Below, piece after piece: positions 50,715-60,264 of a stretch of DNA of 64,000 nt. Both the position numbers and the translations under genes were made by a program. The stretch comes from an uncultured Pirellulaceae bacterium (GTDB lineage: Bacteria > Planctomycetota > Planctomycetia > Pirellulales > Pirellulaceae): the NCBI GenBank assembly GCA_937967505.1, contig CALCJM010000066.1, positions 1 through 64,000 of the forward strand. Direction: 5' to 3'. The first letter of the stretch is position 1, and the number at the start of each line of letters is the position of its first letter. Below the pieces are notes generated by a model. It saw nothing but the letters and a program-made list of their open reading frames with translations, had not been told where the DNA came from and made no database searches.

Positions 50715-53474
50715 GTGAGTAACGCGTTGGCCACCGCCACGTCTCGAACAGCACCACACCACACCACAACACAAACAATGAATGCAACAACGGAATCTAT
50801 ACAGCCGCCGGGCAAAACAAAGTCTGATGTGATTGAAGTGCCGATTTTGATCACCGGTGACACCTGTCAGCAAGCGCAACCACTTGCAGTCAGCGTGCCC
50901 TTTGGAGTTTCCGTGTTAACTGGTGAAACACAATGGTGTGTTACAGATGGGGACGGTCGCACCAATCCTGTTCAGCACCGGGTGCTGGCGCAGTGGCCAA
51001 ACGGATCAATCAAGTGGATGTTGTTCAGCTTTTACTCCGAAGGCGTAACCGGATCGCAGGCCGCCGTGATTCGGCAGATCGATTTTTCCACCTTGCCTCC
51101 ATCGCAGTCTTCGCAGCCACGACCAACCATTAAAGTTCGGGATGACGACGGCGGGACAACTGTGGAAACTGCTACTGGGCAATATCATTTAGGTGACCGG
51201 GACGTGGTGTGTGTGCGAGGGACGGATCATCAGAAAATGGTGTGCCGGCTGACATGTCGCGATCACAAAGGCACCTTGCAAGTCGCGCGGTGGGACAGCA
51301 GTTCAACGATTGAATCAGGGGTAGTACAGGCAATTGTGGTCAGAAAGGGCTCGTTCCCCTGCCTGTCGCTGAATGTTGAAGCAAGGCTGACGTTTTATAG
51401 GCAATCGACGTTAGTAAAAACAGAGGTGACGATCCACAATCCCGGTCGGGCGAAACACCAGGGAGGGCTGTGGGACTTGGGCGATCCGGGATCAGCGTGC
51501 TTGAAAAGTATGTCGCTGGAATGGGATCTTGGCGACACCCAAATGATGCGAACCCGTGCACATGTTGAGGCCCATGGCGAGACGTTTTCCTGTGAAGGGA
51601 GATTTCAAGTTTACCAGGACTCAAGTGGCGGCGATAATTGGGACAGCAACGCTCATCTCAATCGTGATGGAAAAGTCCCCGTTTCGTTCTGCGGCTATCG
51701 AGTCGTCGCGGACCATCTGGCAACGTCGGGGCGACGAGCGAATCCTGTTGTCCGTGTGGAGGGGAAAAGTCAATCCTGCTTGTTCGCAATCGAGGAATTC
51801 TGGCAGAAGTTCCCCAGTGCGATCGATGTAAACGGGCCGCGGGTGGGAATCCACCTTTGGCCGGAACAGTTCAATGACCTGTATGAACTGCAAGGGGGAG
51901 AATCGAATTCGCGCGTTGCTTGGTTTGGCAGCGATGCGGTGACCGACGACCGGCTACCTGAGAGCGACGCGTGGATCCATCGCCCGGCGCGTGCTGTCAT
52001 TGATCCAAGCTGGATTGCCGGCAGTGGTGCGGTCCCGTTCTTTCCGCAATCGAGGGCGCCAATCAGACCCGAACTGGCAGAACTATTGGCCGCAGCACTT
52101 AACGGGCCGAACAGTTTTGCCGCCAAACGGGAGGTGATTGATGAGTACGGATGGCGGAATTTTGGCGATGTCTGGGCGGATCACGAAGAGCCATTTTGTG
52201 ATGCATCGATACCGGTCGTTTCACATTACAACAATCAATATGATTTGCTGCATGGTTGTCTGGTTCAGTATCTGGGAACAGGAGATACTCGCTGGTGGAA
52301 AATTGCCGATCCGTTGGCGCGGCACACCATGTCGATTGATATCTACCAAACAGATCAGGATAAATCAGCGTACAATGGCGGTTTGTTTTGGCATACGGCA
52401 CACTACCAGGCGGCCGGGACCAGCGGCCACCGAAGCTATTCGGTGGGAATGACTGACGGATCTGCAGCTGGTGGCGGGCCAGGCAACGAGCACAACTATT
52501 CGGCTGGTTTGATGCTCTATTTTTACCTGACCGGTGATCTCCGGGCAAAACATAGTGCGACGGGATTGGCGGATTGGGTGATCGCGATGGACGACGGCCG
52601 GCAGCATCTTTTGGGGGCCGTTTCGGCTGCCGCCACCGGCTTGGCCAGCAGTACTGCGGATCCGCAATATCATGGCCCGGGAAGAGGTGCCGGGAACTCG
52701 ATCATGGTGCTGGTGACGGCATGGCAAGCAACGGGTGAACGAAAATATCTCGACAAATGTGTCGATCTGATTCGAAGAACGATTCATCCGGGGGATGATA
52801 TCGACCGCCGACAACTATTGAATGCTGAACTTCGCTGGTCGTACACCGTTTACTTGCAGGCGCTGGTGTGTTTTTTGGAAGCCATCGGGTCGGACAGCAG
52901 GAACGAACACATCAGGGCGTGGTGTGTGCAAAGCCTGATTCAATATGCGCGATGGATGTTGGCGAACGAACGCCCTTACCTTGATCACGCAGATCGACTT
53001 GAGTTCCCCACCGAAACATGGGCCGCACAGGACTTGCGGAAATCAGTAGTGTTTGCGATGGCCAGTCGATGTCTTGCAGAACAGCTGGGGGGCAAGGAGC
53101 CATCCGCAAGGTTAATGGCGCGTGCGAGAGAGTTACTGGATGTCTCGTGGAACAGTCTCCATGCTTTCCCGACGCGATTTTTTACCAGGCCAGTCGCGAT
53201 TGTGCTGCAACAGTGTTACATAGAAATGTATTTTGTCGATGGTGGCGAGGCTGCTGATTTTTCGTTTTTTAAAACCGCCAAAAGCACTGTAGTATTTGAC
53301 AGAATGCGCGAGCCCTTTCGAGCGCAAAAAATCGTGGTCAAAGAAAGGCTCAATAGCCCGACGGGAATTTTCACTATGGGAGTGAAATTGTTGCGGCCCA
53401 AAGCGTGGCGGCATCTTCTTGAACAGACGTGGACACTTCGGTGGCTCAAGCGTGGCAGGAGAAACAGGTCGTGA
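50715..53474 (+). CDS. RIFT-barrel polysaccharide-lyase-like protein (YetA/PcRGLX type), no signal peptide
   Basis: A 919-residue protein. The N-terminal region (about 40-150) fits the RIFT-barrel domain of exo-rhamnogalacturonan-lyase-like proteins: PLAVSVPFGVSVLTGE followed by QHRVLAQWPNGSIKWMLFSF. A middle beta-rich part is followed by an alpha-toroid-like region (about 480-860: FGDVWADHEEPFCD, YNNQYDLLHGCLVQYLGTGD, GNEHNYSAGLMLYFYLTGD). No hydrophobic signal or anchor is seen, so it appears cytoplasmic, which is odd for a lyase. GTG 50715 is used; ATG 50778 is an alternative. It is embedded among glycosyltransferase genes and overlaps the next gene's GTG. Confidence 0.72.
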   Translation: MSNALATATSRTAPHHTTTQTMNATTESIQPPGKTKSDVIEVPILITGDTCQQAQPLAVSVPFGVSVLTGETQWCVTDGDGRTNPVQHRVLAQWPNGSIKWMLFSFYSEGVTGSQAAVIRQIDFSTLPPSQSSQPRPTIKVRDDDGGTTVETATGQYHLGDRDVVCVRGTDHQKMVCRLTCRDHKGTLQVARWDSSSTIESGVVQAIVVRKGSFPCLSLNVEARLTFYRQSTLVKTEVTIHNPGRAKHQGGLWDLGDPGSACLKSMSLEWDLGDTQMMRTRAHVEAHGETFSCEGRFQVYQDSSGGDNWDSNAHLNRDGKVPVSFCGYRVVADHLATSGRRANPVVRVEGKSQSCLFAIEEFWQKFPSAIDVNGPRVGIHLWPEQFNDLYELQGGESNSRVAWFGSDAVTDDRLPESDAWIHRPARAVIDPSWIAGSGAVPFFPQSRAPIRPELAELLAAALNGPNSFAAKREVIDEYGWRNFGDVWADHEEPFCDASIPVVSHYNNQYDLLHGCLVQYLGTGDTRWWKIADPLARHTMSIDIYQTDQDKSAYNGGLFWHTAHYQAAGTSGHRSYSVGMTDGSAAGGGPGNEHNYSAGLMLYFYLTGDLRAKHSATGLADWVIAMDDGRQHLLGAVSAAATGLASSTADPQYHGPGRGAGNSIMVLVTAWQATGERKYLDKCVDLIRRTIHPGDDIDRRQLLNAELRWSYTVYLQALVCFLEAIGSDSRNEHIRAWCVQSLIQYARWMLANERPYLDHADRLEFPTETWAAQDLRKSVVFAMASRCLAEQLGGKEPSARLMARARELLDVSWNSLHAFPTRFFTRPVAIVLQQCYIEMYFVDGGEAADFSFFKTAKSTVVFDRMREPFRAQKIVVKERLNSPTGIFTMGVKLLRPKAWRHLLEQTWTLRWLKRGRRNRS

Positions 53475-54691
53475 ATAAACTGGATCTAAGTCGTCGTGAT
53501 GACCGCGGTGCCAATCGGTGCCCTACCATTTGCCACGTCCTCCATTCACTTGACGTGGGAGGTGCGGAACTGTTGGCGGTGCAAATCGCAGAACAGACGT
53601 TGCTTGACTGCCGGCCGGTGTTTCTGTGCTTGGATGAAAAAGGGGTTTTGGGGGAGCGGCTGGAACAACAGGGAATGACCGTTGAGGTGGTTGGGAGGAA
53701 GCCCGGTTTTGATCTCCCGTCGGTTGGGCGACTGCGACGATTCTTCGAACGTGAGGAAGTAGATCTGGTTCACGCGCATCAATATGGTCCATTCTTTTAC
53801 TCATCGCTTGCTCGAGGCGTGCAGGTCAAGTTTCCGATCCTGTTTACCGAGCATGGTCGCGACTATCCGGATTTCCGCCGCACCAAACGCGTAATCGCGA
53901 ATCGTATCTTGCTGAGGAGGCATGATCGTGTGGCGGCCGTTGGTAAGCATGTTAAAACAGCGCTGATCGAGAATGAGGGGATCGCTCATGGGAGGATCGA
54001 GGTCATCTACAATGGAGTTGAGGCCGGGAAATTTGATGCCGCCGGCCCACGTCGCGCACAGGTCAGGCGCGAGTTGGGATTGAGAGACAGCGATGTGGCA
54101 ATTGTGCAGGTTGCCCGGTTGAATCATCTTAAGGATTTTGGTACTGCGGTGCATGCGCTGGCCGAGGTCTGCAGTCGGAACGATTGTGTCCGTTATGTGA
54201 TCATCGGCGAAGGCGAACGACGGAGGATGATTGAGGCGGCGGTGAAGCGGCTGGGGTTACAGGAGAAAGTCCAGCTGCTTGGCCTGCGGCATGATGTGCC
54301 GCGTCTGTTGGAGGGGATGGATCTGTTTCTGCTGTCCAGTATCTCCGAGGGAATTCCGCTGACGGTTATCGAGGCGATGTTGGCAGGGTTGCCGGGGGTG
54401 GCGACACGCGTCGGTGGGAATTCGGAAGTGGTCGTGGATGGTGAGACCGGGCTTTTGGCCAACCCGCAGGACGCGCGCGATATCGCCGAAAAATTGCTGA
54501 CTTTGACCGATGATGAATCACGACGGAAAAAGTTTGGGCGGTGTGCCAGAGAACGCGCAATGTTGATGTTTCAGTCAACTAAAATGCTCGAATCCTATTC
54601 GCAGCTTTACTGTGAAATGTTGAAGAGCGCGGGCTGGGAGGGTTTAACCCTCTGTGAAACAGACAATTCGTCTAAAGTTCCGGCACGCTGA
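53471..54691 (+). CDS. GT4-family glycosyltransferase
   Basis: GT-B enzyme of 406 residues. The N-terminal domain has CHVLHSLDVGGAELLAVQIAEQ and VHAHQYGPFFYSSLARG. The donor domain has VARLNHLKDFGTAVHALAEV, IIGEGERR, LGLRHDVPRLLEGMDLFLLSS and EGIPLTVIEAMLAGLPGVATRVGGNSE, the standard EX7E-like arrangement. GTG 53471 overlaps the previous stop (GTGA) and has AGGAG 9 bases upstream. Confidence 0.93.
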   Translation: MNKLDLSRRDDRGANRCPTICHVLHSLDVGGAELLAVQIAEQTLLDCRPVFLCLDEKGVLGERLEQQGMTVEVVGRKPGFDLPSVGRLRRFFEREEVDLVHAHQYGPFFYSSLARGVQVKFPILFTEHGRDYPDFRRTKRVIANRILLRRHDRVAAVGKHVKTALIENEGIAHGRIEVIYNGVEAGKFDAAGPRRAQVRRELGLRDSDVAIVQVARLNHLKDFGTAVHALAEVCSRNDCVRYVIIGEGERRRMIEAAVKRLGLQEKVQLLGLRHDVPRLLEGMDLFLLSSISEGIPLTVIEAMLAGLPGVATRVGGNSEVVVDGETGLLANPQDARDIAEKLLTLTDDESRRKKFGRCARERAMLMFQSTKMLESYSQLYCEMLKSAGWEGLTLCETDNSSKVPAR

Positions 54692-54712
54692 ATGGAAGTT
54701 CCAGAGTCCATC

Positions 54713-55903
54713 ATGAAAATCTTGTTTCTGACCGATCAATTTCCATTTCCGCTCGATAGCGGTGGAAACCAACGCTCATTCCATGTGCTTTCGGCGTTGG
54801 CGGAAGTACACCACGTTACGCTGGTATCACATGAACCGGTCGGTGGTCCGCAGACTGCTGCCAGATTCCCTATCGACTGCCGCGTCCTGACCGTGAAAAA
54901 ATCGGTGCTGGCGGTGCGTGTTATCAGGGGGATCGGGCAGGGCCTGCTGGGGGCGCGTTCTGTGTTTCTGTCGAAAAACTGGTCCCCGCGCCTGCTGGAG
55001 GCTGCGGATCGGGAATTAAAATACGGCGACTATGATGCGATCCATTTTAATCATCTGGATACTGCCTGCTATGCGATGCACCGCCGCTGGCCGGTAAAAA
55101 AGGTCTTCGATACCCACAATTGCCTTTCGGTGATGGCCGGTCAATTGGCGGTGTCGGGGGTTGGCTGGTGGCGGCGACGCGCGTGTGCATGGGAGGCCGG
55201 TCGCTTGCGGGATGCCGAGGCGCGAATCTGTCGGGCGATGGATCAAAATTTGGTGTGTTCAAAAATCGATCGCGAAAATTTCAGCGCACTTTGCCCGGCA
55301 GGAAGATGGAATGTGATTCCAAACGGCGTCGATACCGAATTTTTCCGGCCAGATGATGCAATCGAAGAGGAACAGAAGTCATTGGTATTCACCGGCGCGA
55401 TGGACTATTTTCCCAATGACCGGGCGGCGCTGTTTTTTTGCCATCATGTGTTGCCGAAAGTGAAAACGCCGAACGTGCGAGTATATTTCGTCGGGAGTAA
55501 ACCTTCGGATGCCGTTCGCGCACTTCACGATGGTCGGCGGGTGATCGTCACCGGTCGGGTCGATGATGTCAGACCCTATGTCTCTCGGGCTCAGGTTTTT
55601 GTGGTGCCGCTACAGCATGGCAGTGGGACGCGCTTAAAGATCCTAGAAGCCTTTGCCATGGGCAAACCCGTTGTTTCCACAACGATCGGAGCCGAGGGGA
55701 TTCCGGCAGAGCATGGAGACAAACTGTTGTTGGCTGATTCCGCAGATCAATTTGCATCATCGATCGATCTGTTGCTGGCCGACAGGTATCGACGCAAAAG
55801 ATTATCGACCGCAGCGCGCAACTTTGTCGTGGATCAATTTGACTGGCGCACTATCAAAAAGGACGTGCGCAACACCTATCAGGAAATGTCCGGATTGAAG
55901 TAA
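54713..55903 (+). CDS. GT4-like glycosyltransferase (XrtA-group relative)
   Basis: GT-B glycosyltransferase of 396 residues. It begins MKILFLTDQFPFPLDSGGNQRSFH, very like the enzyme at 28386, and the donor half contains FTGAMDYFPNDRAALFF and RLKILEAFAMGKPVVSTTIGAEG. ATG 54692 directly after the previous stop is possible, but adds seven poorly fitting residues. It is one base from the next gene (55905). Confidence 0.88.
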   Translation: MKILFLTDQFPFPLDSGGNQRSFHVLSALAEVHHVTLVSHEPVGGPQTAARFPIDCRVLTVKKSVLAVRVIRGIGQGLLGARSVFLSKNWSPRLLEAADRELKYGDYDAIHFNHLDTACYAMHRRWPVKKVFDTHNCLSVMAGQLAVSGVGWWRRRACAWEAGRLRDAEARICRAMDQNLVCSKIDRENFSALCPAGRWNVIPNGVDTEFFRPDDAIEEEQKSLVFTGAMDYFPNDRAALFFCHHVLPKVKTPNVRVYFVGSKPSDAVRALHDGRRVIVTGRVDDVRPYVSRAQVFVVPLQHGSGTRLKILEAFAMGKPVVSTTIGAEGIPAEHGDKLLLADSADQFASSIDLLLADRYRRKRLSTAARNFVVDQFDWRTIKKDVRNTYQEMSGLK

Positions 55904-55904
55904 T

Positions 55905-57137
55905 ATGGATCAGCGGAACATCAACTCTGATTTACCAATTGTCTTTCACGCCCGATGCGTCACCGGCGTTGGTGGTGGGCCAGAAAAAACAATTTTGAAT
56001 TCAGGTCGTTTTTTGAGGCCTCGAGGGTACCGGTCGGTCTGCGGCTACATGCATCCGCCGGGTGATCTAGGATTCGAGGATTTGATCCACCGTGCCGAGG
56101 TGGCCGAGACTGAGCTGCTTTCGTTTCCTGACCTAGGTGTGACCGATTTGCGTGTGCTGTTTCGGATGATCGCTTGGTGCCGACGCAATCGAGTTGCGAT
56201 TTGGCATGGACACGATTACAAAAGCGACTTGTTTGGTTTGATCGCCCGTCGGTTTTGGAATATGAAACTTGTCACCACCGTCCATGGTTGGGGGGTGCAG
56301 AAGACACGACGATCTCCGTTTTACAACGCGATCGACCGCAAGTGCCTGCCTTTTTATGATGAAGTGATTTGTGTATCGGACGATATCTATCGAACAGCGC
56401 GCGCCTGTGGTGTCATCCGATCGCGCTGTCACCCGATTCACAATGGAATTGATGTCGAACAGTTTTGCGTCCGAGATTCGCACAGGTCATCGAAAGTCAC
56501 AGGGCCAATTCGCATCGGTGCGATGGGGCGCCTGTCCGGTGAAAAGGGATTCGATTTGCTGATCGATGCCATCGTCCGGTTGAATCATGCAGGAGTGGAC
56601 TGTCGTCTTGAAATTGCCGGTGAAGGTGTTCAACGAGTGGCCTTGGAAAGGCAAATTTTGGATTTGGATGCTGCGCAGTGGGTAACGCTGCCGGGACATA
56701 TCATGGATGTCAAGCGTTTTTATGCTGACCTGGACCTGTTCGCATTGAGCAGTCGAAGCGAGGGTCTGCCCAACGTGCTTCTGGAGGCAATGGCGATGCA
56801 GGTTCCGGTGGTCGCCACGCGCGTCGGCGGAGTATCACGTTTGATCGAATCAGGCAGAAATGGCATTCTTGTGTCGCCGGAGTCAGCCGATCAGTTGCAG
56901 AAGGCCATCGCGCGTTTGGTGGTAAGTGATCATTTAAGGAAAAAACTTTCGGCAGCGGCCAGGGAGACAATCGAGCGTGACTATGGATTTGCCAATCGAA
57001 TGGACAAGATTGCGGCAATTTATGATCGGCTGTTGGGTGGGAGCGCGTTACAAGATCGCGATCGAAGGTTGGCAGAGGGGGCGGATCGGCCTGCACTTTC
57101 TGTAAGCGCAGGTGTAAACGGACAGGTATCACAATGA
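55905..57137 (+). CDS. GT4-family glycosyltransferase
   Basis: GT-B enzyme of 410 residues. The acceptor half has HARCVTGVGGGPEKTILNSGRFL and WHGHDYKSDLFGLIARRF. The donor half has IGAMGRLSGEKGFDLLIDAIVRL, LEIAGEGVQR, LPGHIMDVKRFYADLDLFALSSRSEGLPNVLLEAMAM and the VVATRVGGV end of the sugar-nucleotide site. It overlaps the following acyltransferase gene by 4 bases (ATGA). Confidence 0.93.
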   Translation: MDQRNINSDLPIVFHARCVTGVGGGPEKTILNSGRFLRPRGYRSVCGYMHPPGDLGFEDLIHRAEVAETELLSFPDLGVTDLRVLFRMIAWCRRNRVAIWHGHDYKSDLFGLIARRFWNMKLVTTVHGWGVQKTRRSPFYNAIDRKCLPFYDEVICVSDDIYRTARACGVIRSRCHPIHNGIDVEQFCVRDSHRSSKVTGPIRIGAMGRLSGEKGFDLLIDAIVRLNHAGVDCRLEIAGEGVQRVALERQILDLDAAQWVTLPGHIMDVKRFYADLDLFALSSRSEGLPNVLLEAMAMQVPVVATRVGGVSRLIESGRNGILVSPESADQLQKAIARLVVSDHLRKKLSAAARETIERDYGFANRMDKIAAIYDRLLGGSALQDRDRRLAEGADRPALSVSAGVNGQVSQ

Positions 57138-57844
57138 ATTTACCTGATAGAGTTGCCTCGTCGGCGACCAGATCTGCGCTTTCGGGGAAGACACCGGCCG
57201 GGAGGAAGACCGTTCTCGTTCCTGCACGTTCGTTCGGTGCCCGCAGGCTCAAGCGGTGTGCGCAGCTGTTGTTTTCTGTCCGGGTTGTGCCGCGACGAAT
57301 TGCGTTGGCTGTGATGCGGAAGATTGTCGGAGAGGAGGCGTTTCGACATGCTGGTGAATCCATCGCGGCAGTTGCGGGGATCCATGGCGTCTATCAGCGC
57401 CAGTCCTTCTACAAAAGCCAGTTGGAGGCGTGCGGAGAGGATGTTCACTTTGGTTGGCTGAGCGTTATTTCGATGGCAGAGGCGGAAGTTGGCGATCGTG
57501 TCTACATCGGTCGGGGCTGTAGTATTGGATTTGCACGAATTGGCGATGAAGTGATGCTGGCCGACGGCGTGCAGATACTCAGCGGTGGCAAGGAACACAG
57601 CAGTGGTAGCCATGACGAATCGATGCAGGGACAAGGACAGCAGTTCGAACGGGTGTGTATCGGACGCGGTGCGTGGATCGGGGCGGGCGCGATTGTGATG
57701 GCCGACGTTGGGGCCGGCGCGGTCATCGGTGCGGGTGCCGTTGTCACTCGCGCGATCCCGGATGATTCCGTGGCGGTCGGTGTGCCAGCGCGATTGGTCA
57801 GAGATTTTAATGGCTTAGAGTCGGCCGGTGAGTGTAACACGTAG
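57134..57844 (+). CDS. Left-handed beta-helix acyltransferase
   Basis: Hexapeptide-repeat acetyltransferase of 236 residues, probably O-acetylating the glycan. The first 90 residues are basic and not typical of the family (RTVLVPARSFGARRLKRC). The beta-helix runs from about residue 95 (HFGWLSVISMAEAEVGDRVYIG) to RGAWIGAGAIVMADVGAGAV and the end motif GVPARLVRDF. The histidine in KEHSSGSH is a possible catalytic residue. Its stop (TAG) lies within the first four bases of the 146-base tandem repeat. Confidence 0.88.
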   Translation: MNLPDRVASSATRSALSGKTPAGRKTVLVPARSFGARRLKRCAQLLFSVRVVPRRIALAVMRKIVGEEAFRHAGESIAAVAGIHGVYQRQSFYKSQLEACGEDVHFGWLSVISMAEAEVGDRVYIGRGCSIGFARIGDEVMLADGVQILSGGKEHSSGSHDESMQGQGQQFERVCIGRGAWIGAGAIVMADVGAGAVIGAGAVVTRAIPDDSVAVGVPARLVRDFNGLESAGECNT

Positions 57845-58131
57845 CTACCGTCGTCAGACGGTGGAAGTGGTTGGGTGATGGTAAGCGTGAGGGTTGGTCT
57901 TCCACGCTCTGGCGAGCGTAGCCACATTGTGCTGTTTGCGCTAGTGTGCCGCGTGTGGGAGATGCATTTCACGTTGGCGTCGAAACGTAGCTACCGTCGC
58001 CAGACGGTGGAAGCGGTTGGGTAATGGTACGCGTGAGGGTTGGTCGTCCACGCTCTGGCGAGCGTAGCCACATTGTGCTGTTGTTCTGGTGTGCTGCTTG
58101 TGGGAGATGCTTTTCACGTTGGCGTCGCAAC
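57841..58131 (+). repeat. Family B repeat, two tandem copies with 146-base period
   Basis: Copy one is 57841-57985 and copy two 57987-58131. Each begins GTAGCTACCGTCG(C/T)CAGACGG and contains, about 75 bases later, CCACGCTCTGGCGAGCGTAG, and ends GTTGGCGTCG(A/C)AAC. The two arms pair imperfectly with each other, and each arm also has its own small stem (CCGTC/GACGG and CGCTC/GAGCG). The repeat fills the gap before the amidotransferase gene. Confidence 0.92.
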
Positions 58132-58177
58132 GCGCGACAGAGCAAGTGTTTTTGATGAAACAAAAAGGAGGGGACTG

Positions 58178-60151
58178 ATGTGTGGAATTGCGGGGGCAAC
58201 CTGGATGTCGGGGCAACAGGCAGTAAGTGCGCGGACACTCGACCGCATGACCGACGTGGTCCAATATCGGGGTCCGGATGGACGGGGCACGTGGCGACAG
58301 CAATACGACAACGGACAAGGCGTAGCATTGGGGCATCGAAGACTGGCGATCATTGATGTTGAAGGCGGCAAGCAGCCAATGTGTAACGAGGATGGCACGG
58401 TCTGGATTACCTTTAATGGGGAGATCTATAACTACCCCGTGCTGCGTGAACAACTGATCGCTCAAGGACATCGCTTTGCTACCCATAGTGACACCGAAAC
58501 GATCGTGCATCTGTACGAGCAATTTGGAGAGGCCTGTCTGGAGAAACTGCGCGGTATGTTTGCGTTTGCGATCTGGGATCAGCGCAAACGTAAGCTTTTC
58601 ATGGCCCGTGACCGGCTGGGGCAGAAACCGCTGGTGTATCGAAATGTTGCCGGACAGTTGCTGTTTGGTAGCGCGATCAAATCGATCTTGCAGGTGCCCG
58701 GCATTCAGCGCAGCGTCAATCCCGCTGCGCTGAATCTCTATTTGTCATTGGGGTATGTGCCTCATCCACACACGATGTTTGAGGATATTCACAAACTCCC
58801 GCCCGCACACTTTGCGGTATTTCAGAGTGGTCGATTAGAGATTAAACGCTACTGGAAACCCGACTGGGAGTGTGAATCTGACCGACCGCTGGAGGAAATT
58901 CAGGAAGAATTGCGGCACGAATTGACCGAGGCGGTGCGGCTGCGTTTACGCAGTGACGTGCCGGTCGGAGCGTTTCTGTCCGGCGGGGTTGATTCCACCA
59001 CGATCGTCGGCCTGATGCAGGATTTGATGGAACAGCCGGCCAAAACGTTTACCATGGGAGTCCCTGTCAAACAATTTGATGAATCAGCTGCAGCGCAGCG
59101 CACGGCGGAACGTTTTGGAACTGACCATCACCAGTTATCGGTTAATCCCGCATCGATTGACCTGCTGCCGTTCTTGAGTTGGCACTTCGATGAACCATTT
59201 GGTGACAGTTCAGCGCTGCCGACCTGCGCGTTGTCACAGGGCACACGTCAACATGTGAAGGTCGCATTGACGGGGGATGGCGGCGACGAACTGTTTGCCG
59301 GGTATCCACGTTACAAGACGGTCGATGCTTTGGAACGCTTCGATCGGCTGCCGGAGATTGCCAAACGCCTGTTAAACAATGGAGTGTGGAGATGGCTGCC
59401 CGCGGCGACCGGCGGACGGTCCGCACTGGATCGGCTTAAATTCAGAATGAACATTTTGCAGCAGCACCCCAACCCTCGTTACTTGAACTGGGTTGCCGTG
59501 ATCAGTAAGCCGCAACGCACCGGTCTGCTGCGCGAGGATTTTTGTGATGGTCTTCAGCAAGATCCCGAAAGAGTGATCGACGAAGCAATGAGTGTCAGCA
59601 ATCGGACGGCCGGATCGCGCGCGATGATGTGTGATTTGCAGACCTATTTACCGGGCGACCTGTTGACCAAGGTCGATATCACCAGCATGGCACACGGGCT
59701 GGAGTGTCGCAGTCCCTTTATGGATCAGCGCGTGGTGGAGCTGGCGTTGGCAATTCCGTTCCATCATCAGATAGACGCGCGGCGTCCGAAACCTGTGCTG
59801 ACACACACCTTTGATGAAAAAATGTCCAATCAGTTGCTCAAGGGTGCCAAACGTGGTTTTTCACTTCCACTAAATCAATGGTTTAGAGGGCCACTGAAAG
59901 AATTCGCTCGCGCGTTATTGTTAAGCGATCGTGCTAAGGCGCGGGGGTATTTTCGCGCACACGCGATCGACGACATGTTGAAGCAACACGCAGGTCGGCG
60001 GTGGAACCACGGCGACAAGATTTGGTCGTTGATTTGTCTGGAGCAATGGCATCGTGACTATATCGATCCCACAGCAGCCCCCAATCGATCGCCCATTGCG
60101 TCGGAACGTGTCTCTCCAGCCACGCAGCAACCGGTACCGGTCGCCGGGTAG
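58178..60151 (+). CDS. Asparagine-synthase-type amidotransferase of the exosortase system
   Basis: Glutamine-dependent amidotransferase of 657 residues resembling the exosortase A-associated asparagine synthase family (TIGR03108-type). Cys2 of MCGIAGATW is the glutaminase nucleophile, and VALGHRRLAIIDVEGGKQPM and FNGEIYNYPVLRE belong to the GATase II domain. The synthase half has the PP-loop FLSGGVDSTTIV (around residue 265-277) and GDGGDELFAGYPRYK. ATG 58178 has AAGGAGG just upstream; longer frames run into the repeat. It probably amidates a carboxyl group of the glycan or a sugar acid. Confidence 0.94.
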   Translation: MCGIAGATWMSGQQAVSARTLDRMTDVVQYRGPDGRGTWRQQYDNGQGVALGHRRLAIIDVEGGKQPMCNEDGTVWITFNGEIYNYPVLREQLIAQGHRFATHSDTETIVHLYEQFGEACLEKLRGMFAFAIWDQRKRKLFMARDRLGQKPLVYRNVAGQLLFGSAIKSILQVPGIQRSVNPAALNLYLSLGYVPHPHTMFEDIHKLPPAHFAVFQSGRLEIKRYWKPDWECESDRPLEEIQEELRHELTEAVRLRLRSDVPVGAFLSGGVDSTTIVGLMQDLMEQPAKTFTMGVPVKQFDESAAAQRTAERFGTDHHQLSVNPASIDLLPFLSWHFDEPFGDSSALPTCALSQGTRQHVKVALTGDGGDELFAGYPRYKTVDALERFDRLPEIAKRLLNNGVWRWLPAATGGRSALDRLKFRMNILQQHPNPRYLNWVAVISKPQRTGLLREDFCDGLQQDPERVIDEAMSVSNRTAGSRAMMCDLQTYLPGDLLTKVDITSMAHGLECRSPFMDQRVVELALAIPFHHQIDARRPKPVLTHTFDEKMSNQLLKGAKRGFSLPLNQWFRGPLKEFARALLLSDRAKARGYFRAHAIDDMLKQHAGRRWNHGDKIWSLICLEQWHRDYIDPTAAPNRSPIASERVSPATQQPVPVAG

Positions 60152-60264
60152 GCAAGGTTGACCAAAAATTGGATATCCTTATTCGGCGAAGTCAAAATCC
60201 TGCGTTTTATTGTGCTCGGGAGATTGTGTTCGAACGATGATTTCCAAACGACGGAGGGGACTTC

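Noticed and set aside
57841-58131. Tandem repeats as a CRISPR array
   Set aside because: There are only two units, each 146 bases and nearly identical throughout, with no unique spacers and no cas genes nearby.
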